Under the pieces are notes generated by a model. It did not search any database and was not told the DNA's origin. It saw only the letters and a program-made list of their open reading frames with translations. From Monosporascus cannonballus (lineage: Eukaryota > Ascomycota > Sordariomycetes > Xylariales), in assembly GCA_004154925.1 (NCBI GenBank), contig QJNS01000036.1, positions 310,001-374,000 on the forward strand: a stretch of DNA of 64,000 nt, read 5' to 3'. Each line of letters begins with the position of its first letter. The stretch's first letter is position 1. Below are positions 1-13,400 of this stretch, piece by piece. The translations under genes were made by a program, and so were the position numbers.

Positions 1-1283
1 GTCCAATTGCTTCGCGAAAAAAATAGTTACCTTATACGAGAACGAGATAGAAGTCCGAAAAAGATTTAGGCGACGGCTTTACCGAAATCGCGAAAAAATA
101 CGGAATGTCCCCTATTACCGTCTAGGGCATCTGTAATCGCTATACGCGTTAAAATTCAGCCTAATTTTCGCCACGTTCGGGTCGCTTACATAAATTTCGG
201 CCGGTTTATGAAAGGCATTTATGGCGATCTATTAACTTTAATCCTTTTATATTTATCGTTAAATTTACCGAATTATGTTATCCATATATCTTTAGGTGGA
301 TTTTAATGCGGTGGTTTCGCCGGAAGGGGATAATATATTAATGCGTATTTTAACGTCCGTTTTTAATTTTAGAACATGCGAAATAAAGGTTTTTTTGGGC
401 TTTGGAATACCGCGATAAGCCCCCCAAATAATGGCGAAAAGTTTTATTTAATAACGAAACGAATATGGACCGTGGTTGCGGTAAATAGGCGCAATAGGTT
501 TTCCGCCGAAAAGGTCTTTAACATGCTATTTTTTCCTACTTTAATTATTACGCCAATTACTAACCGTTTTCCTTTAAATAAAAGAATCCCGTTTATTACC
601 CAAATATATATAGCCCCGATACAAAAAAACCGGCCAGACGCAAATGTTTTGGGGTGGTATCCGGTATGGAAAACGGAACTTCCTAGTAACCCTTAATGGG
701 AACCCCGAGGCCGCCCGGGGCGGAATAACCGGCCGCGTTTATCGTGATCACCTCGACGAATACCTCCCCGAATGCCTCGATGGCGACTTTATCTTTATGC
801 AAAATAACGCTTCCGTCCATATCGCCCGAATCGTAAAGGAATAGCTTTAAAGGCAGGCCGTCGAAATGCTGGAATGGTTCCTATATTCGCCCGACTTGAA
901 CCTTATCGAAAACGTATGGAAGTTATTAAAGGAACGCATCCAAAAGAAAAAACCGAAATTTAGGTTATTCGGCAATACGCAGGAAGCATTAGATTTACTT
1001 ATTGCTATTATAATTGCTATATGGGAAAAGTTTGCAGAAAGTATGTTAAATAACCTAATAAATAATATATTAAGGCGGATCGAGGCTGTAATTGCAATTT
1101 AGGGCTGGTATACGAAATATTAGAGTAATTTACCGTATACGCAATCTATTTATCTATAAGTGATTAAAATCGTTAGTAATTTTATTAATAGTTAATAGAA
1201 AAACGTATAAGTGAAGTTATGAAGGTGGTAGTTGGAAATATGGGATATGGAGATTAAACCGAGACTTTTGCACCCCGACTGTA
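1..1283 (+). mobile_element. Tc1/mariner-like DNA transposon, 5' end outside window
   Basis: The window opens inside a Tc1-like element. Its right end carries a typical Tc1-like terminal inverted repeat (about 1261-1281; core ACTTTTGCACCCCGACTGTA) ending in a TA dinucleotide, the usual Tc1/mariner target. The left inverted repeat is outside the window. Sequence on the far side (from 1284) matches, in reverse complement, an internal part of the copia element seen near 18.4-18.5 kb, so this element is inserted in a copia relic. The body holds a broken transposase described separately. RIP-type transitions are frequent, so the copy is inactive. Confidence 0.82.
63..1102 (+). pseudogene. Tc1-like transposase (DDE_3 type), broken
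   Basis: A cut-and-paste transposase relic readable only by moving among three frames. About 63-240 resembles the N-terminal helix-turn-helix region, with GDGFTEIAKKYGMSPITV followed by stops. About 545-844 reads MFWGGIRYG, then FIFMQNNASVHIARIVKE. 845-1102 stays in that frame after two stops and reads MLEWFLYSPDLNLIENVW, the hallmark C-terminal block of Tc1-like transposases. In the expected MQDN motif the second catalytic Asp is Asn (GAC to AAC). The spacing from that residue to the final Glu of LIENVW is 34, i.e. the DD34E class. The stops at 842-844 (TAG for Trp) and 848-850 (TAA for Gln) are both single transitions. Family assignment is firm; no function remains. Confidence 0.85.
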
Positions 1284-3455
1284 CCTTTTAATTTTTGTTT
1301 TGCCGCAAGCTTAATATTTAATCGTTATAAGGTTTTTTAATCGTATTTTTTTAAATAGAATAAAAATAAAGTAATTATTTAAAGCCTGAATAACTTAAAT
1401 ATAAATACCATATAATCTTATTACTAATATATAATAATTTCGTAATTATTAAGTTAACGTTTCGTTTATAAGTTGTAAATATTATGTTAAAATTATTATA
1501 TTAATATTTTGGAAAACGAATTAATTAAACTTATTTATTAACATAATAATAACTTAATTATATTTATCCTAAATATAATTATTAATCCTTTTATTATTTT
1601 ACCAATATTTTCTTTTCGGAATTATCGAAATAATATTAAATTATACGGGAAATTTTTGCAATAAATTATATCGTATAAACGTAATGTCCTTATACTGTTA
1701 GAGCTTCGAAATAATATATTTATTTTTTCGTAATTATTAATCGGGACGAAATTATTACCTGCATATATTTTGTCGCATTATATAGTAGGTTTATAATTAA
1801 GGACCTTATTAATCGCGTTAAATATATATATCGTCGATCCTAAGTCCAAGATAAAGGATTTTTTTAGGGGGTAAAATAAAACGTTTATTACGCCGTACGC
1901 GTAATTAATCAAAAAATACGTTAATACCCGTTTTACTTTTTAAAAGTTATTTCGTTTTTTAGGAAATTAATTTCTTTATGCCTTTTGGCAGCCGGTTAAG
2001 TTTCTTTTTTAAGAATTAATTAGAAATTATCTTATTCTTTATCTAAACGGTTATAATTTCGTTAAAGCGGAAAGTTTTTCGGGTTTTATTAAGAAAAACA
2101 TAATAATATTAATGTAATCCGTAATAAGGGTATATATAAGCCTTATAACGGGTACCTTGGGTATCCAATTCGTTACGTTTCCGTTTGTTACCATTTTAGT
2201 CCAAATATGAATTTTTACGGCTGCCTTATTTTGGAGCTCATTTTAGGGCTTTGCCCCGTAACTATCGGTTAGTAAATTAGGCTTCGTCCTAATCAGAATT
2301 GTCTTAATTAATAGAATTTGCAGAAGCTTTGTAAAAAATCGGAAATATTATCTTAAGATTTTTTAACGGTTGTTAATAGGTTACGTTCTAATGGTCCAAA
2401 AGGCTAATAGCCATTTCCTAATAATTAATTAACCCGTTATCTATTTTAACTTTTTTTATTATTTAGAAGGTAATTATTCAGGTCCTTATAATAGGGGCTA
2501 ATGCTATATATAAGTTATTAACCGATATAATCGTTATTTTCGTTTCTGAAATACCGTATCGTTATTCTAGGGACATAACCTTTTATTATTTTATAATTTA
2601 TTTGTTTAGCTTTTCCATTAATTTCGAAATTTACTTTAATCGTTTGCGGTATTTTCGTTAAATATTAATTAGGAACTTATTTTCGTATATCTTGCCTGAT
2701 TTAACTAATTTAACGTATTATTCCCATAGGTTTTTTCTAAAGAGGAAATTCGTTTTTTTAATCGTTGAAAATATTAATTCTAGGACTTATTTTATAAGAT
2801 CGTTATAATTCTTACAGAAGTTTTCGTATTTATAATCTTTGTAAGTATACGTTATAAAGTCCTAATTATAGGCCTATCTTTTTTCGGTCGTTATCTTAAA
2901 AGTATTTGTTAGGTATTCCGTAAAATTAATTTTTTCGATAATTCTTCCGGATAATAAAGACGATAATAAGGTGTTAAAACGCGCCATATGGCGAATTCGT
3001 CTTTTGAGATAAAAGGTTATATCGGGTTTTATTGGTTTAATAAGCTACGAAAATAATTGATCAGGATTAATAAAATCCCAAATATTAAGCGTGTACGCTT
3101 TAAACTGAAGTTCGCCCTTAAAGCGGTCCTAGTCCTTGGGTTCCTTATAGATAATTAAGGACATTAACGATGCGGTCGCCATTATTGACATTAAAATATA
3201 TTGGCAATTATTACTAATATATAGCTTATATGGTTATAACAACAGCTGATTAATAAATATATATATAACTTAAACGAATGAGATTTTTAAATGTCAGATA
3301 TAGAGGATATTAGTTGCGTTATTGTATTTAGCTAATTGCGTGCGTTCTCGCAACGCGTACCACTTTTGTATAGCTTAGCAACGGAGTATATATATTCCGA
3401 CCAGAAGGTGACCTTTCCGTATTTGGTGTGCTATATCACACCTGGCTAGCTGACA
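1284..3455 (-). mobile_element. Ty1-copia retrotransposon relic, 5' half, minus strand
   Basis: This is the reverse complement of the 5' half (LTR, gag, start of pol) of the copia family whose best copy is at 16287-21789. For example 2521-2660 is antisense to the gag stretch around 17060-17200. The 5' LTR is 3292-3455 (164 bp) and starts and ends TGTCAG...CTGACA on the plus strand. It is inserted in the 5' LTR of gypsy A, which resumes at 3456 (ATATG, probable TSD copy). The other half lies beyond the Tc1-like insertion, outside the window. Many stops and an AT-rich composition indicate RIP. Confidence 0.8.
3292..3455 (-). repeat. Copia 5' LTR (164 bp)
   Basis: Long terminal repeat of the minus-strand copia relic. 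It has TG...CA ends and the palindromes shared by this LTR family (GGTGTGCTATATCACACC near 3424-3441, one arm mutated). It is close in sequence to the LTRs at 16287-16451 and 21625-21789. Confidence 0.85.
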
Positions 3456-3644
3456 ATATGCGCTTATTATTTCCATAATTTAGATAACTTTAGCTTGCAA
3501 TAACAATTCGTTACCCAAAATACCCTTAATATTACGAAACGTAATACGTTATTATATTTATTACTTAATTTTCTATGATATTCTAATTACTATAAATTCG
3601 TATAATTAAGGTTTAATAATTAATTAAACCTCTTAGCCGTTATA
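3456..3644 (+). repeat. Gypsy A 5' LTR, distal part
   Basis: Right-hand part of the 5' LTR of gypsy element A, cut at 3456 by the copia insertion. It aligns with the 3' LTR of the same element (about 9970-10097 joined to 22331-22398) and with the LTRs of gypsy C (51179-51379 and 57640-57844). Shared blocks include TTATTTCCATAATTTA and the end TAGCCGTTATA. Internal sequence begins at about 3645. Confidence 0.75.
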
Positions 3645-6600
3645 CGTTATAAGCTTTTATTTAATAATACCGTTAAACTTTAAGTAATATTGCCGATATT
3701 AAGTTTATTAATAAATAGCCTAAATAACTTATTTATAAGGTCCCTAATAACCCGCATACTGGAATGGAACCCGAAAAGAAAAAGAAGCAGCTTTACCTTT
3801 TTCGCAAAAAAGTTCTTTAACGCCTGAATATTATAAATAAATGTATTCTGTAATTTAAAAAACAATAATAACCTTACGACGTCTCTTTAAGTCGCCTATA
3901 AAAAGCTTAAGAAAAAAAAGAAAAACTTTCGAAAATCGGAAAATCATTTTAAATAAATTAAATTATTTAGTTAAATTTTACTAAAGTATTAAAATAGGTT
4001 CTTAAACCTCTTAAGCTAGAACTTTTTGACGGAATTTCGATTAAGTTATAATTGTTTTTAACTTAATGCCGAATATATTTCGAATATTATCTTATTCGAC
4101 TTATTACGCTTATTACATAAATTAAATTTATAATTAAACGTCATATCGGCAATACGGTTATTTAATTTTAATTTATTATAAAAAATATGTTATTTTGTTA
4201 ATCGAAAAACGAAATCCGAAAATAATATCAATATATAACGATTGCGAATAATTTAAATAAATATTAACGAAAACTTTCGAACTAATAAATAAAAATATAA
4301 ATCAAAATACAAATCTAATAACTATATTAAAAGAAATTAATATCTAATTATAATAATATATTTATTTAATTAATTTGGTAAATTAAATTAAAAATAAAAA
4401 TATTAATAATTAAATTTTTCGACAATTTAAAAAATATAAAAAAACTTTATAAATTTAATCGGCTTAATTATTTATCGGATTATATGGTTGTAATAATTAA
4501 GATCGATAATAAATAATACGTTTAATATATTAAAGATATTAAAGAAAAAATAATAATAAACTCCGATATACGGCTAATATTAACGCTTCTTAACGCGGTA
4601 ATACTTCTTATAGCACGGAACTAGGATTTATGGAGCTAGGAGCTACTTATAGGAAGGACTGGAGCCAGATCAAATATTTCAATTATAACAAAATAGGGTA
4701 CAAAGTAATGTAGTACAAAGCACCTAAAAAACCTCGTTAGGAAAACTGAAAACCTATACCCGAAAGATAATCTAGAAAAAATTAAAAAAACGGAAGTAAA
4801 TCCATTAATATAATTCGGCCTAAGTACGTACTAGGCCTTCTAGGGCAAGAAGTCTAATAAAGACCATTACGACAGAAAATCCTACGAAAAATACGTAAAG
4901 TTAAAAAGCTAGCTTAATAAATATCGCGAACATAATAAAAAGCATTATAAGAATAATTACGCAAATACTAGAATTAAATAAAATTTTTTGTCCCGGAATT
5001 TTTAACCGATACGGCAAAATGCATATTATATATTATCGATAATAAAGATATCCTAATTACGAAAAATGAAAATAATATATTTACGGATAAATTATCTGCA
5101 TATATTATAAAAAATTAAATTTTTCGTACCGAACCAGAGAAAATAAGAATAACAAATAATAATATCGATATTTTCGATTTATAACTCCGGGAAATATTTA
5201 TTAATTGGCCGAAACAAAAAACTGGCCCGAAAAAAATAATCTTTATAAAAAAAACTTTTTTATTATTATAAATGATATAATTACTAAAAAAAGAATTAAT
5301 TTAGCAAATAATAAAGAAACGTTATTAAAGAATTATTGCGGATTTTTAATTTGATGTAATATTTATAATAGATTTTTACGAAAAAACGTTATTAAAAATA
5401 TACGTTAATTTATCAGTAAACTTTAAAACGATAATCGTTATAACATATAGTAAGATATAATTAAAACTATAAGAAAATAATGTATTTATTAAGAAAAACT
5501 TTATAACAAAATTAAGAATAATTAATATAATTCGAAGAACAGTACGCCGATAATAACGATAAATATAATAACTTAATGCGTTATATCTAGAAACATAAAT
5601 AAAGTTCGACAAATTCGAAAAGAAATTAAAAAACGAAGATTATTTGTAAAAAAGCTACAGAATAACGAAATTTAAAGGAGTTAAAAGGAAATCCTAAAAA
5701 GGTTTAAAATATAACGATAAAAGCCGTTAATAACTTTTTTACTTTCAACATACAAATCGAAACATATTAATATATCGTAATAGTGGATTATAAACCTTTA
5801 GGCGGAAATTAAATTGTACTAGATATGGTTAATAATTTTAGATTATTATAAAAATATAAGTTAAAACCTTATAAAGCAACAATTACTAAAAGTTAAGAAT
5901 TCGTTTACGATAACGGAAAAATTATACGCGAAATTAATTATTTTAAGATTTTTATCCAAAAACGATGTTAAAAAATTAATTTCGATATCGTTTTATTTGA
6001 GAATTACGATATAATTTTAGGATTATTATTGATACGTTAGTACGGAATTTTAATTAATGAAAGAATTAGTTACGTAAGGTTCGTTTTATATCTTATTAAC
6101 GAATAAAAATAATTAATTAAGATTTTAATATTCAATTAAAGATGGTAACAAATATAGGTATAAGGATACGATAAAAACTTTATTACTTAAAGCAATAACA
6201 TATGAAGAAGGAAAAGAATATTAAAGAAAAATACGACGTATTGTTATTATTATTAAAGCGAAATTAAAGTAATTAAATAACGATTTAAAACAGCAGCCTT
6301 AAAAGTTAAAAAAATTAATTAATATATTATTATAATATAATAAATACGAGCAGCTTTTTAAGAAGAAATTTAATACGAAGTTATCGAAATATAACGAATA
6401 AGATTATGAGATAATTTTTAAAAAAGGGTTTTTAACAAAGTTTTATCTTATTTACAACATTAACGAAAACGAATTCGGGTTTTTAAAGAATATTTCGAAA
6501 ATCGATTATAAAAAGGATAATTTCGATTTTTTTAAATTATTCACAAGCGATTTTATATTTTTCATATTAAAAAATCGAACAATTACGACTTATAAATAAT

Positions 6601-9600
6601 TATCGACAATTAAGCGATATTATTAGTAAAAATTAAATATTATTACCTTTAATTATAAAATAAAAAACCGATTTTACGAAATTAAATAATTTATCGTATT
6701 CGATTTTAAAGATAAATATAACCTTGTTAGGATTAAAAAATAATACGAATGAAAAATAGCTTTTAGAACGAAATACAGATTATTTAAATATTTGGTTATA
6801 TTAATAGGATTTACAAATGTATTGATAATTTTTAACGGATAGTTAATTATGTGCTACGAGAATATCTTAACGTTTTCGTCATTTGCTACCTCGACGAAAT
6901 TCTTATTTTCTCAGAAGCTGAAAAAACATATGCAGAACATATTTATAAAGTTGTTTAAGTTCTATAAAAATGCAAAGTTACTTATTAATGCAAAAAAGAA
7001 ATTAATTTTATATATAAGAAATAAAATACCTAGAGCATATTATTACCTTAAAATATATTAGGATAAATGCTAAAAAAAATCGTTATAATTACAAAATAAC
7101 AGATGCTAATTACGGTTAAAGAAATACAGGTATTTCTTGGATTTGTTAATTACTATAAAAAGTTTATTAAAAACTTTAACAAAATAATTATACCTTTTAT
7201 TAATTTTACGAAAAAAAATAAATGTCCGAAACAAAAAAGCAATTTAGAATATTAAGAAGCGATTGTTAATAAACCAGTATTAATTATATATAATCTAACC
7301 CGTTCCGTTAAGTTAAAAACCGATATTTCGAATTACGCGTTAAGCGTAATAATCGGACAGCGAAATAATTAAGGCAAATTATACCTTATTATATTTTTTA
7401 TACAAATTAAAAAGAATTAAGTTTAATTACGGCATTCTAGATAAGGAATGTATGGCCATTATTATAGTATTCCGAGAATTCAAGTATTTCCTAAAGGGGA
7501 GTTTGTACTAGGTTAAAGTTTATACAGATTATCAAAATTTTATCCGATTTACTACGATTAGGGAATTTATAGGACGACAATTAAGGTACGCGGAAGAATT
7601 GGAGAATTTTGACTTTGTTATTATTTACAAAAAGGGCTTAGAAAACGGCAGAGCCGATATTTTAAGCAGGCGACCAGACTTTGAAGAAAAATTAGTTAAA
7701 GTTAGCCATATAAGTTTCGATATTATTATAAAAGGATACTCATATCCGTAATAAATTGCGATAATTCTATCAGTACCTTTTGATATATATTAGAAAATCT
7801 AGCAATATAACAACGGTCTTCTAAAAGACTAAAAAACAAAATAAAATACAAGTTTTAGAAAAATATTAGAAAGATTTAGTACGAAATATACATAAACATT
7901 AGCTATATAAATATCCAGGGATTTATAAAACCTTAAAACGGTTTTAACGTATATATTTTTTTTCTTAAAATAAAATTAATAATATAAAAAATTATATAGC
8001 AATATAATAGTTTTACTAGAACGAAAATATAACGGTATAAGTCTTATGAAAAATTATAGTTATTACCAGTTATAAAACGACCATAATATTTAGTAATATT
8101 CGACTTTATTATCAAATTTTCTATATCAGAAGATTTAGTTATAGAAGTATATTACGACGGTATTTTCGTAATCGTCGATCGATTTACAATTTTTTTTATT
8201 TTTTGCTATATTACAAAAATATAAACGCCGAACAAACGGTATTTATTTTCTTTAAATATATTTTTAGCATATACGGATTATTAATGGAAATCATTTTAAA
8301 TAAAGAATTAATATTTGTATTTAAATTTTAATAAGGCTTTATAATATAAATCGGCTTAAATTAAAACTTATTTAATATATTTAAACCTTAAAATTTTATT
8401 TACGATATTATAATACTTACGAATAAAATAAATAGTCTAAAAACTATTTATTATTTAATAAATTTATAACACTAGTTATTACAAAAGTATTAAAATAATA
8501 TTTCCGAACGCGAATTTTGGTTTTATATTAGAAACTTATAAAAAAATGCGATAACGGTTTAATTAATATTAAGGTAATTCTTATATCGAAATAATTACAA
8601 TACTTATATTAGAAGATAAAAATAAAACTGGAATTCGTACGAAATTAAATAAGTAAATATTATAATTAAAAAAACTTAAAAGAATTCATTTTCGAAAAAG
8701 AGAAAATGGTTTTTCTTATTACTAAAGATATTTAAATAAAACAACTTAGTAAAAAACTGGATTTTAAATATATCGGTTTATATAAAATCACCAAAAAATC
8801 TTAGAAAATAATTATAAATTAGAATTCTTATTTAAGGTTAAACTTTATTTAATGTTTTAAGTTTTTTTTTATTTCAGTTAATAACGAATATAATTAAAGT
8901 ATATACGGTATAAAACGATATGGAAGTAGAAAACGAATAAGTATATAAGATAAAGAAAATTCTCGATATGCGGAAATAAAACGGATTTATTTAGTATCTA
9001 ATTAAATAAAAAAGATACCCGGATTTTGAAAATACCTGGAAATTTGTTAAAAATCTTATTAAGGTTTAATACCTAATAAAGAACTTTTATTAATAACGGC
9101 GAAATTACCGGAAATAACCGCGTTTTAGTTTACGTTTACAAAGGGATTTAAGAAATGGGATTATTCGAAAAGTGCGGCGCAAAACTTAGTTTTTAAGCGT
9201 TTGCGTTCCGCTTTTAGGCGATTGGCCTTTTTTTATTTTTCTAGTTTATTCAGAGATTAAAGGCTCCGGTTAACCATTTTTATACCTTTTTTGTAGAGGA
9301 AATCTTATTACGTATAAAAACGTTTTAAACGGGATAACGTTTCGTTTAAACGACGAAATATTGTTAATAATTTTTAACGAATATTACGAAAATATTAACG
9401 AGTAAAATCTTTTTCTAACTGTAAACGTTTTATTGTTTTTTTATTAATATTATTTAAAAATAAAAAAGAAATACCGGAACCGTTATAATGGCGTTTTTTC
9501 AGAATATATTGCTGATAACGCGCTATATTATCCGATATGGTATATAAGTTAGTAGCGCGGAAATAAGGTGTATAAAACATAATTTTAAAACCGGAATTAA

Positions 9601-9742
9601 AAACAAAACGAATTAAGGCTTTGCGTTTTTCTTTTTGGCTAATACGTTTGCGGTTTTAGTGATTCGGTTGGATATGGTAATAAATAAGGAAAAAGCTTAC
9701 TAGAAAAATTTTGAGGACAAGATTTGGAGAAAGGGGAGATCG
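3645..9742 (+). pseudogene. Ty3-gypsy gag-pol (element A), heavily RIP-mutated
   Basis: Internal region of gypsy element A, unreadable as one frame but with domains in Ty3-gypsy order. Gag includes a degraded zinc knuckle near 4677-4730 (Cys codons now TAT). Reverse transcriptase includes FRTRYRLFKYLVILIGFTN (about 6766-6825) and then VNYVLREYLNVFVICYLDEI, where the polymerase motif YxDD is YLDE at 6887-6898. RNase H follows at about 7434-7720, with DKECMAIIIVFREFKYFLKG, VYTDYQNF and a tail ADILSRRPDF. An integrase core is near 8100-8300 (FDFIIKFSISEDL, VIVDRFTIFF). A purine-rich tract (about 9724-9740) precedes the 3' LTR. Scattered TAA/TAG stops are consistent with Gln and Trp codons hit by transitions. 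The RNase H-integrase order rules out copia. Confidence 0.82.
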
Positions 9743-10097
9743 TATTATAACTTAATTAAGGGAGAGTTTCGGAAATAATTATTTGGTAACCGAAATAGGA
9801 CGTAAATGAGTCGAAATTACGTAATATGGATTCGAAGTGATTTAAAGGATTTAATGAGATCTATATTGTTATTCGATATAAATCCGAAATGATCTAAGAA
9901 ATTTAACGGGATTTATGCAGTTATCCGATATGGATCCGGAGTAATTTAAGAGATTTAACGAGATTTATGAAAGGATATATGCGTTTATTATTTCCATAAT
10001 TTAAATAGTTTCAGTTTGTAATAACAATTCGTTACTTAAAATACCTTTGATATTACGAAACGTAACATATTATTATATCTATTGCTTAGTTTCCTAC
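9743..10097 (+). repeat. Gypsy A 3' LTR, proximal part (split by gypsy G)
   Basis: Starts TATTATAACTTAATTAAGGG (ancestral TG end changed to TA) just after a purine-rich tract. It carries short repeats of a GATTTAA/GATCTA-like unit (9830-9975), then the conserved LTR body. It stops at 10097 with CCTAC, the target duplicated by the insertion of gypsy G. The remainder of the LTR resumes at 22331. Confidence 0.8.
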
Positions 10098-10478
10098 TGT
10101 GACGAGCTATGCGGTTTAACCAATTATTAAACCTTAAGTCGACGAGTTTATGTTAACAGAAGTATCGTGGGAATCTGAGCAATAGATACAGTAACGTATT
10201 ACGTCTCGTAATACCAAGGGGGCCTTAGGTAACGATATTATATTGCAAATTGAAGTTATTTAAATTATGAAATTAATGAACGTATATATCTTAATTTTTT
10301 TATTATTGCTTATTTTTGTTTAGCAGAATCTTATTAAGCGGTTACTTAGTGCTGCTTAATCGTACTTAGTCGTACTTAGTTAAGACCCGTTAAGTACTGA
10401 TTACGTAATCCTGAATTAACGTAGCTTGTGATCTTGCCTGAACCGTTTTCGCAGGCCCAGTTGGTTTGGGTTATAATA
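10098..10478 (-). repeat. Gypsy G 3' LTR (381 bp)
   Basis: Left-hand copy on the plus strand, starting TGTGACGAGCTATGCGG and ending GGTTTGGGTTATAATA. It matches 21945-22325 end to end, mostly with transition differences (for example GTTATAATA here against GTTGTAACA there). Confidence 0.9.
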
Positions 10479-13400
10479 CGATCTCCTTTTTCCCCAAATC
10501 TTGCCTTTAAGATTTTTCTTTTTTTCTGGTAAGCCTTTTCTTTTTAAGATGTTGGCCCGCGTTATTAAAAATCGTCGTTAGGTTCTTTCGTTCACCATAC
10601 GATATCAAAATCTGCTTTTTATTTTTGACGATTTCAATTTTGAAGTTATACCGTATTCCTTATATTTTTTCAAAAACTGGAAATATAAAATAATAAAAAA
10701 CGTTTTTAAATACAAGGTGTATATCAAACGTAATTATTTTTGCGATAATAATAGCGTTCCCTTATTTTCCTTAAAAAATATTCGTGCCGAAAATTAATAT
10801 TTAAAACGTAAAGAGGTATTTGCGAAAAAGCGTTTCCTGAAATTGCAAAAACGTTATTAGCAAAAAATAAATAAGGCCATTATACGGTTAATTCGTTTTC
10901 GAAAACAAAAGGCGTTTTTTCGTTCGAAAGAAATTAAAATAATACAGTAAGAATTATAGTCGTTAAAGGAGCTGAAAGAATAAGAACGTTAGAAGCAGGC
11001 TAACGCCAAGGTTTTCTTAGCCGCCTTAATTCCTTTTTTTAAATTACCTGGCGTTACCTGGCCGTTAAAAAACGTTAATTAAGATATAATTATATCCGGT
11101 GGTTCCGTTATTATTAGTGAAAATTTTTTAATAGGCGTTAGGCATTAATAAGGTTTTTGGCAGGTTCCTAGGTATTCTCGGAATTTAGGTGTTTTTTCCA
11201 CTTAATTAAATATTAGGTAAATCCGTTTTATTTTCGTATATTAAGTTTTTTTTTATTTCGTACGTTTATTTATTTTCTACCTTTACGTTATCTTATACCG
11301 TATATATTTTAATTATATCTACTGTTAATTCAAATAAGGAAATATAAAAAATTGGATGGAGTTTGATTTTTGGTGGAAGTTTTAATTAATAATTGTTTTT
11401 TGAGATTTTCTTGGCGATTTTATATGGACCGATATATTTGAAATAGAGTTTTTTGCTAGGTCGTTTTGTTTGAATATTTTTGGTAATAAGGAAACTATTT
11501 CCCCTTTTTCGAAGGTTGGTTTTTTTAGCCTTTTTTAATTATAGTATTTGTTTATTTAATTTCGTACGAATTTCAATTTTGTCTTTATTTCTTAATGTAA
11601 TTATCGTAATTGTTTTAATATAAGAATTATTTTGACATTAATTAGACCGTTATCGCATATTTTTTTGTAAATTTCTGGAATAAAACCAAAATTTACGTTC
11701 GTAAGTATTATTTTGATATTTTCATAATAGTTAATATTATAAGTTAATTATGCGATCGGTAATTTCTTAACCTAGTTATTTTGCTTATAGTTAATATAAT
11801 ATCGTAAATAATTTTTTCAAATTTAATTCGTTTATTTTATTTATTTATCCGTCTATAATTTAAATACGTTAAATAACTTATGATTTAAGTTAATCTGTAT
11901 TATTAGACCTTGTTAAAATTTTAATACAAATATTGATCCTTTGTTTGATATAATTTTTTATAGATAATCCGTATATATTGAAAATGTATTTGAAGAAAAT
12001 GTATGCCAGTTGTTCGGCGTTTGTATCCTTATAATATAATAAAAAATAAAAAAAATTTGTAAATCGATCGACGATTACGAAAATGTTATCGTAATATATT
12101 TCCGTAACTAGATTTTTTTGATATGGAAAATTTGGTAATAAAGTTAAATGTAACTGAATACCATGGTTGTTTTGCGATTCGTAATAGCTATAATTTTCTA
12201 TATGGTTTATGTCGTCGAGCCTTTGCTTTAACGCAAATATCGTATCGCCTTGTGATTTTTTATACCGTTGATTTTATTTTAAGAAAAAATATATACGTTA
12301 AAGCTTTTCTAAGGTTTTGTGGATCCCTGGATATCCATATAATTAATGGTCGTATATTTTTGTGCTAAATCCCTTTGGTATTTTTCTGGCATTTATATTT
12401 TGTTTGTTTTTTGGTTTTCTGGGAGACTATTATTATATTGTTGAATTTTTTGATATATGTTATTAGGTATTGCCCGAATTGTCGTAATTTATCATGGACG
12501 TAAATATTTTTTGTGGTAATATTAAAGATTATATGACTAACTTTAACCAATTTTTTTAAGGTTTGGTTACCTGCTTAAGGCATTTGTTTTGTTATTTTCT
12601 GAACCTTTTTTATAAATAATAACGAAGTCGAAGTTCACCAATTTTTCTGCGTATCTTAATTATCGTCCTATAAGTTCCTTAGTCGTAGTAAATCGAATAA
12701 GATTTTGATAATCCGTATAAACCTTAATTTGATATAAGTTTCCCTTTAGAAAGTACTTAAATTTTCGAAATGCCATAATAATGGCTATAAATTCCTTATC
12801 CGGAATACCGTAATTCAGCTCGGTTCTTTTTAACTTATACGAAAAGAATATAATAAAGTGCAATTTGCCTTAATTATTTGTTATTTGATTATTGCGTCCA
12901 ACGCGTAATCCGAAGTATCGGTTTTTAGCTTAACGGGGCGGTTTGGATCATATATAATTAGTATTAATTTGTTGGTAATCGTATTCTTGATATCCTGAAA
13001 TACCTTTTCCGTATTTGGCGTTTATTTGAATTTTTTTTCGTAAGGTTCGTTAGGGGTATGGCGATTCTGCTGAAATTTCGGATAAACTTCTTATAATAGT
13101 TGGCGAATCCAAGGAATGCCTGTACCTTTTTAACCGTTATTGGTATTTGCTATTCTGTAACTGCAGCGATTTTTTTGGGGTTTATTTTGATATGTCCTGG
13201 GGTAATAATATATCCCAGATATTTTATTTCCTATATATGGAATTGATTTTTTTTTTTGCGTTAATAAGTAGCTTTACGTTTTGTAAAACTTAAAGAACCT
13301 TATAAACGTATCCTGTATGTGCTTTTTTTGTTTCCGAAAAAATAAGAATGTCGTCGAGATAACAAACGACGAAAATATCGAGGTATTTTCGTAATACATA

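Noticed and set aside
6849..7061. 70-codon frame as a small gene
   Set aside because: Out of frame with the gypsy A reverse transcriptase, whose motif YLDE lies in the same DNA.
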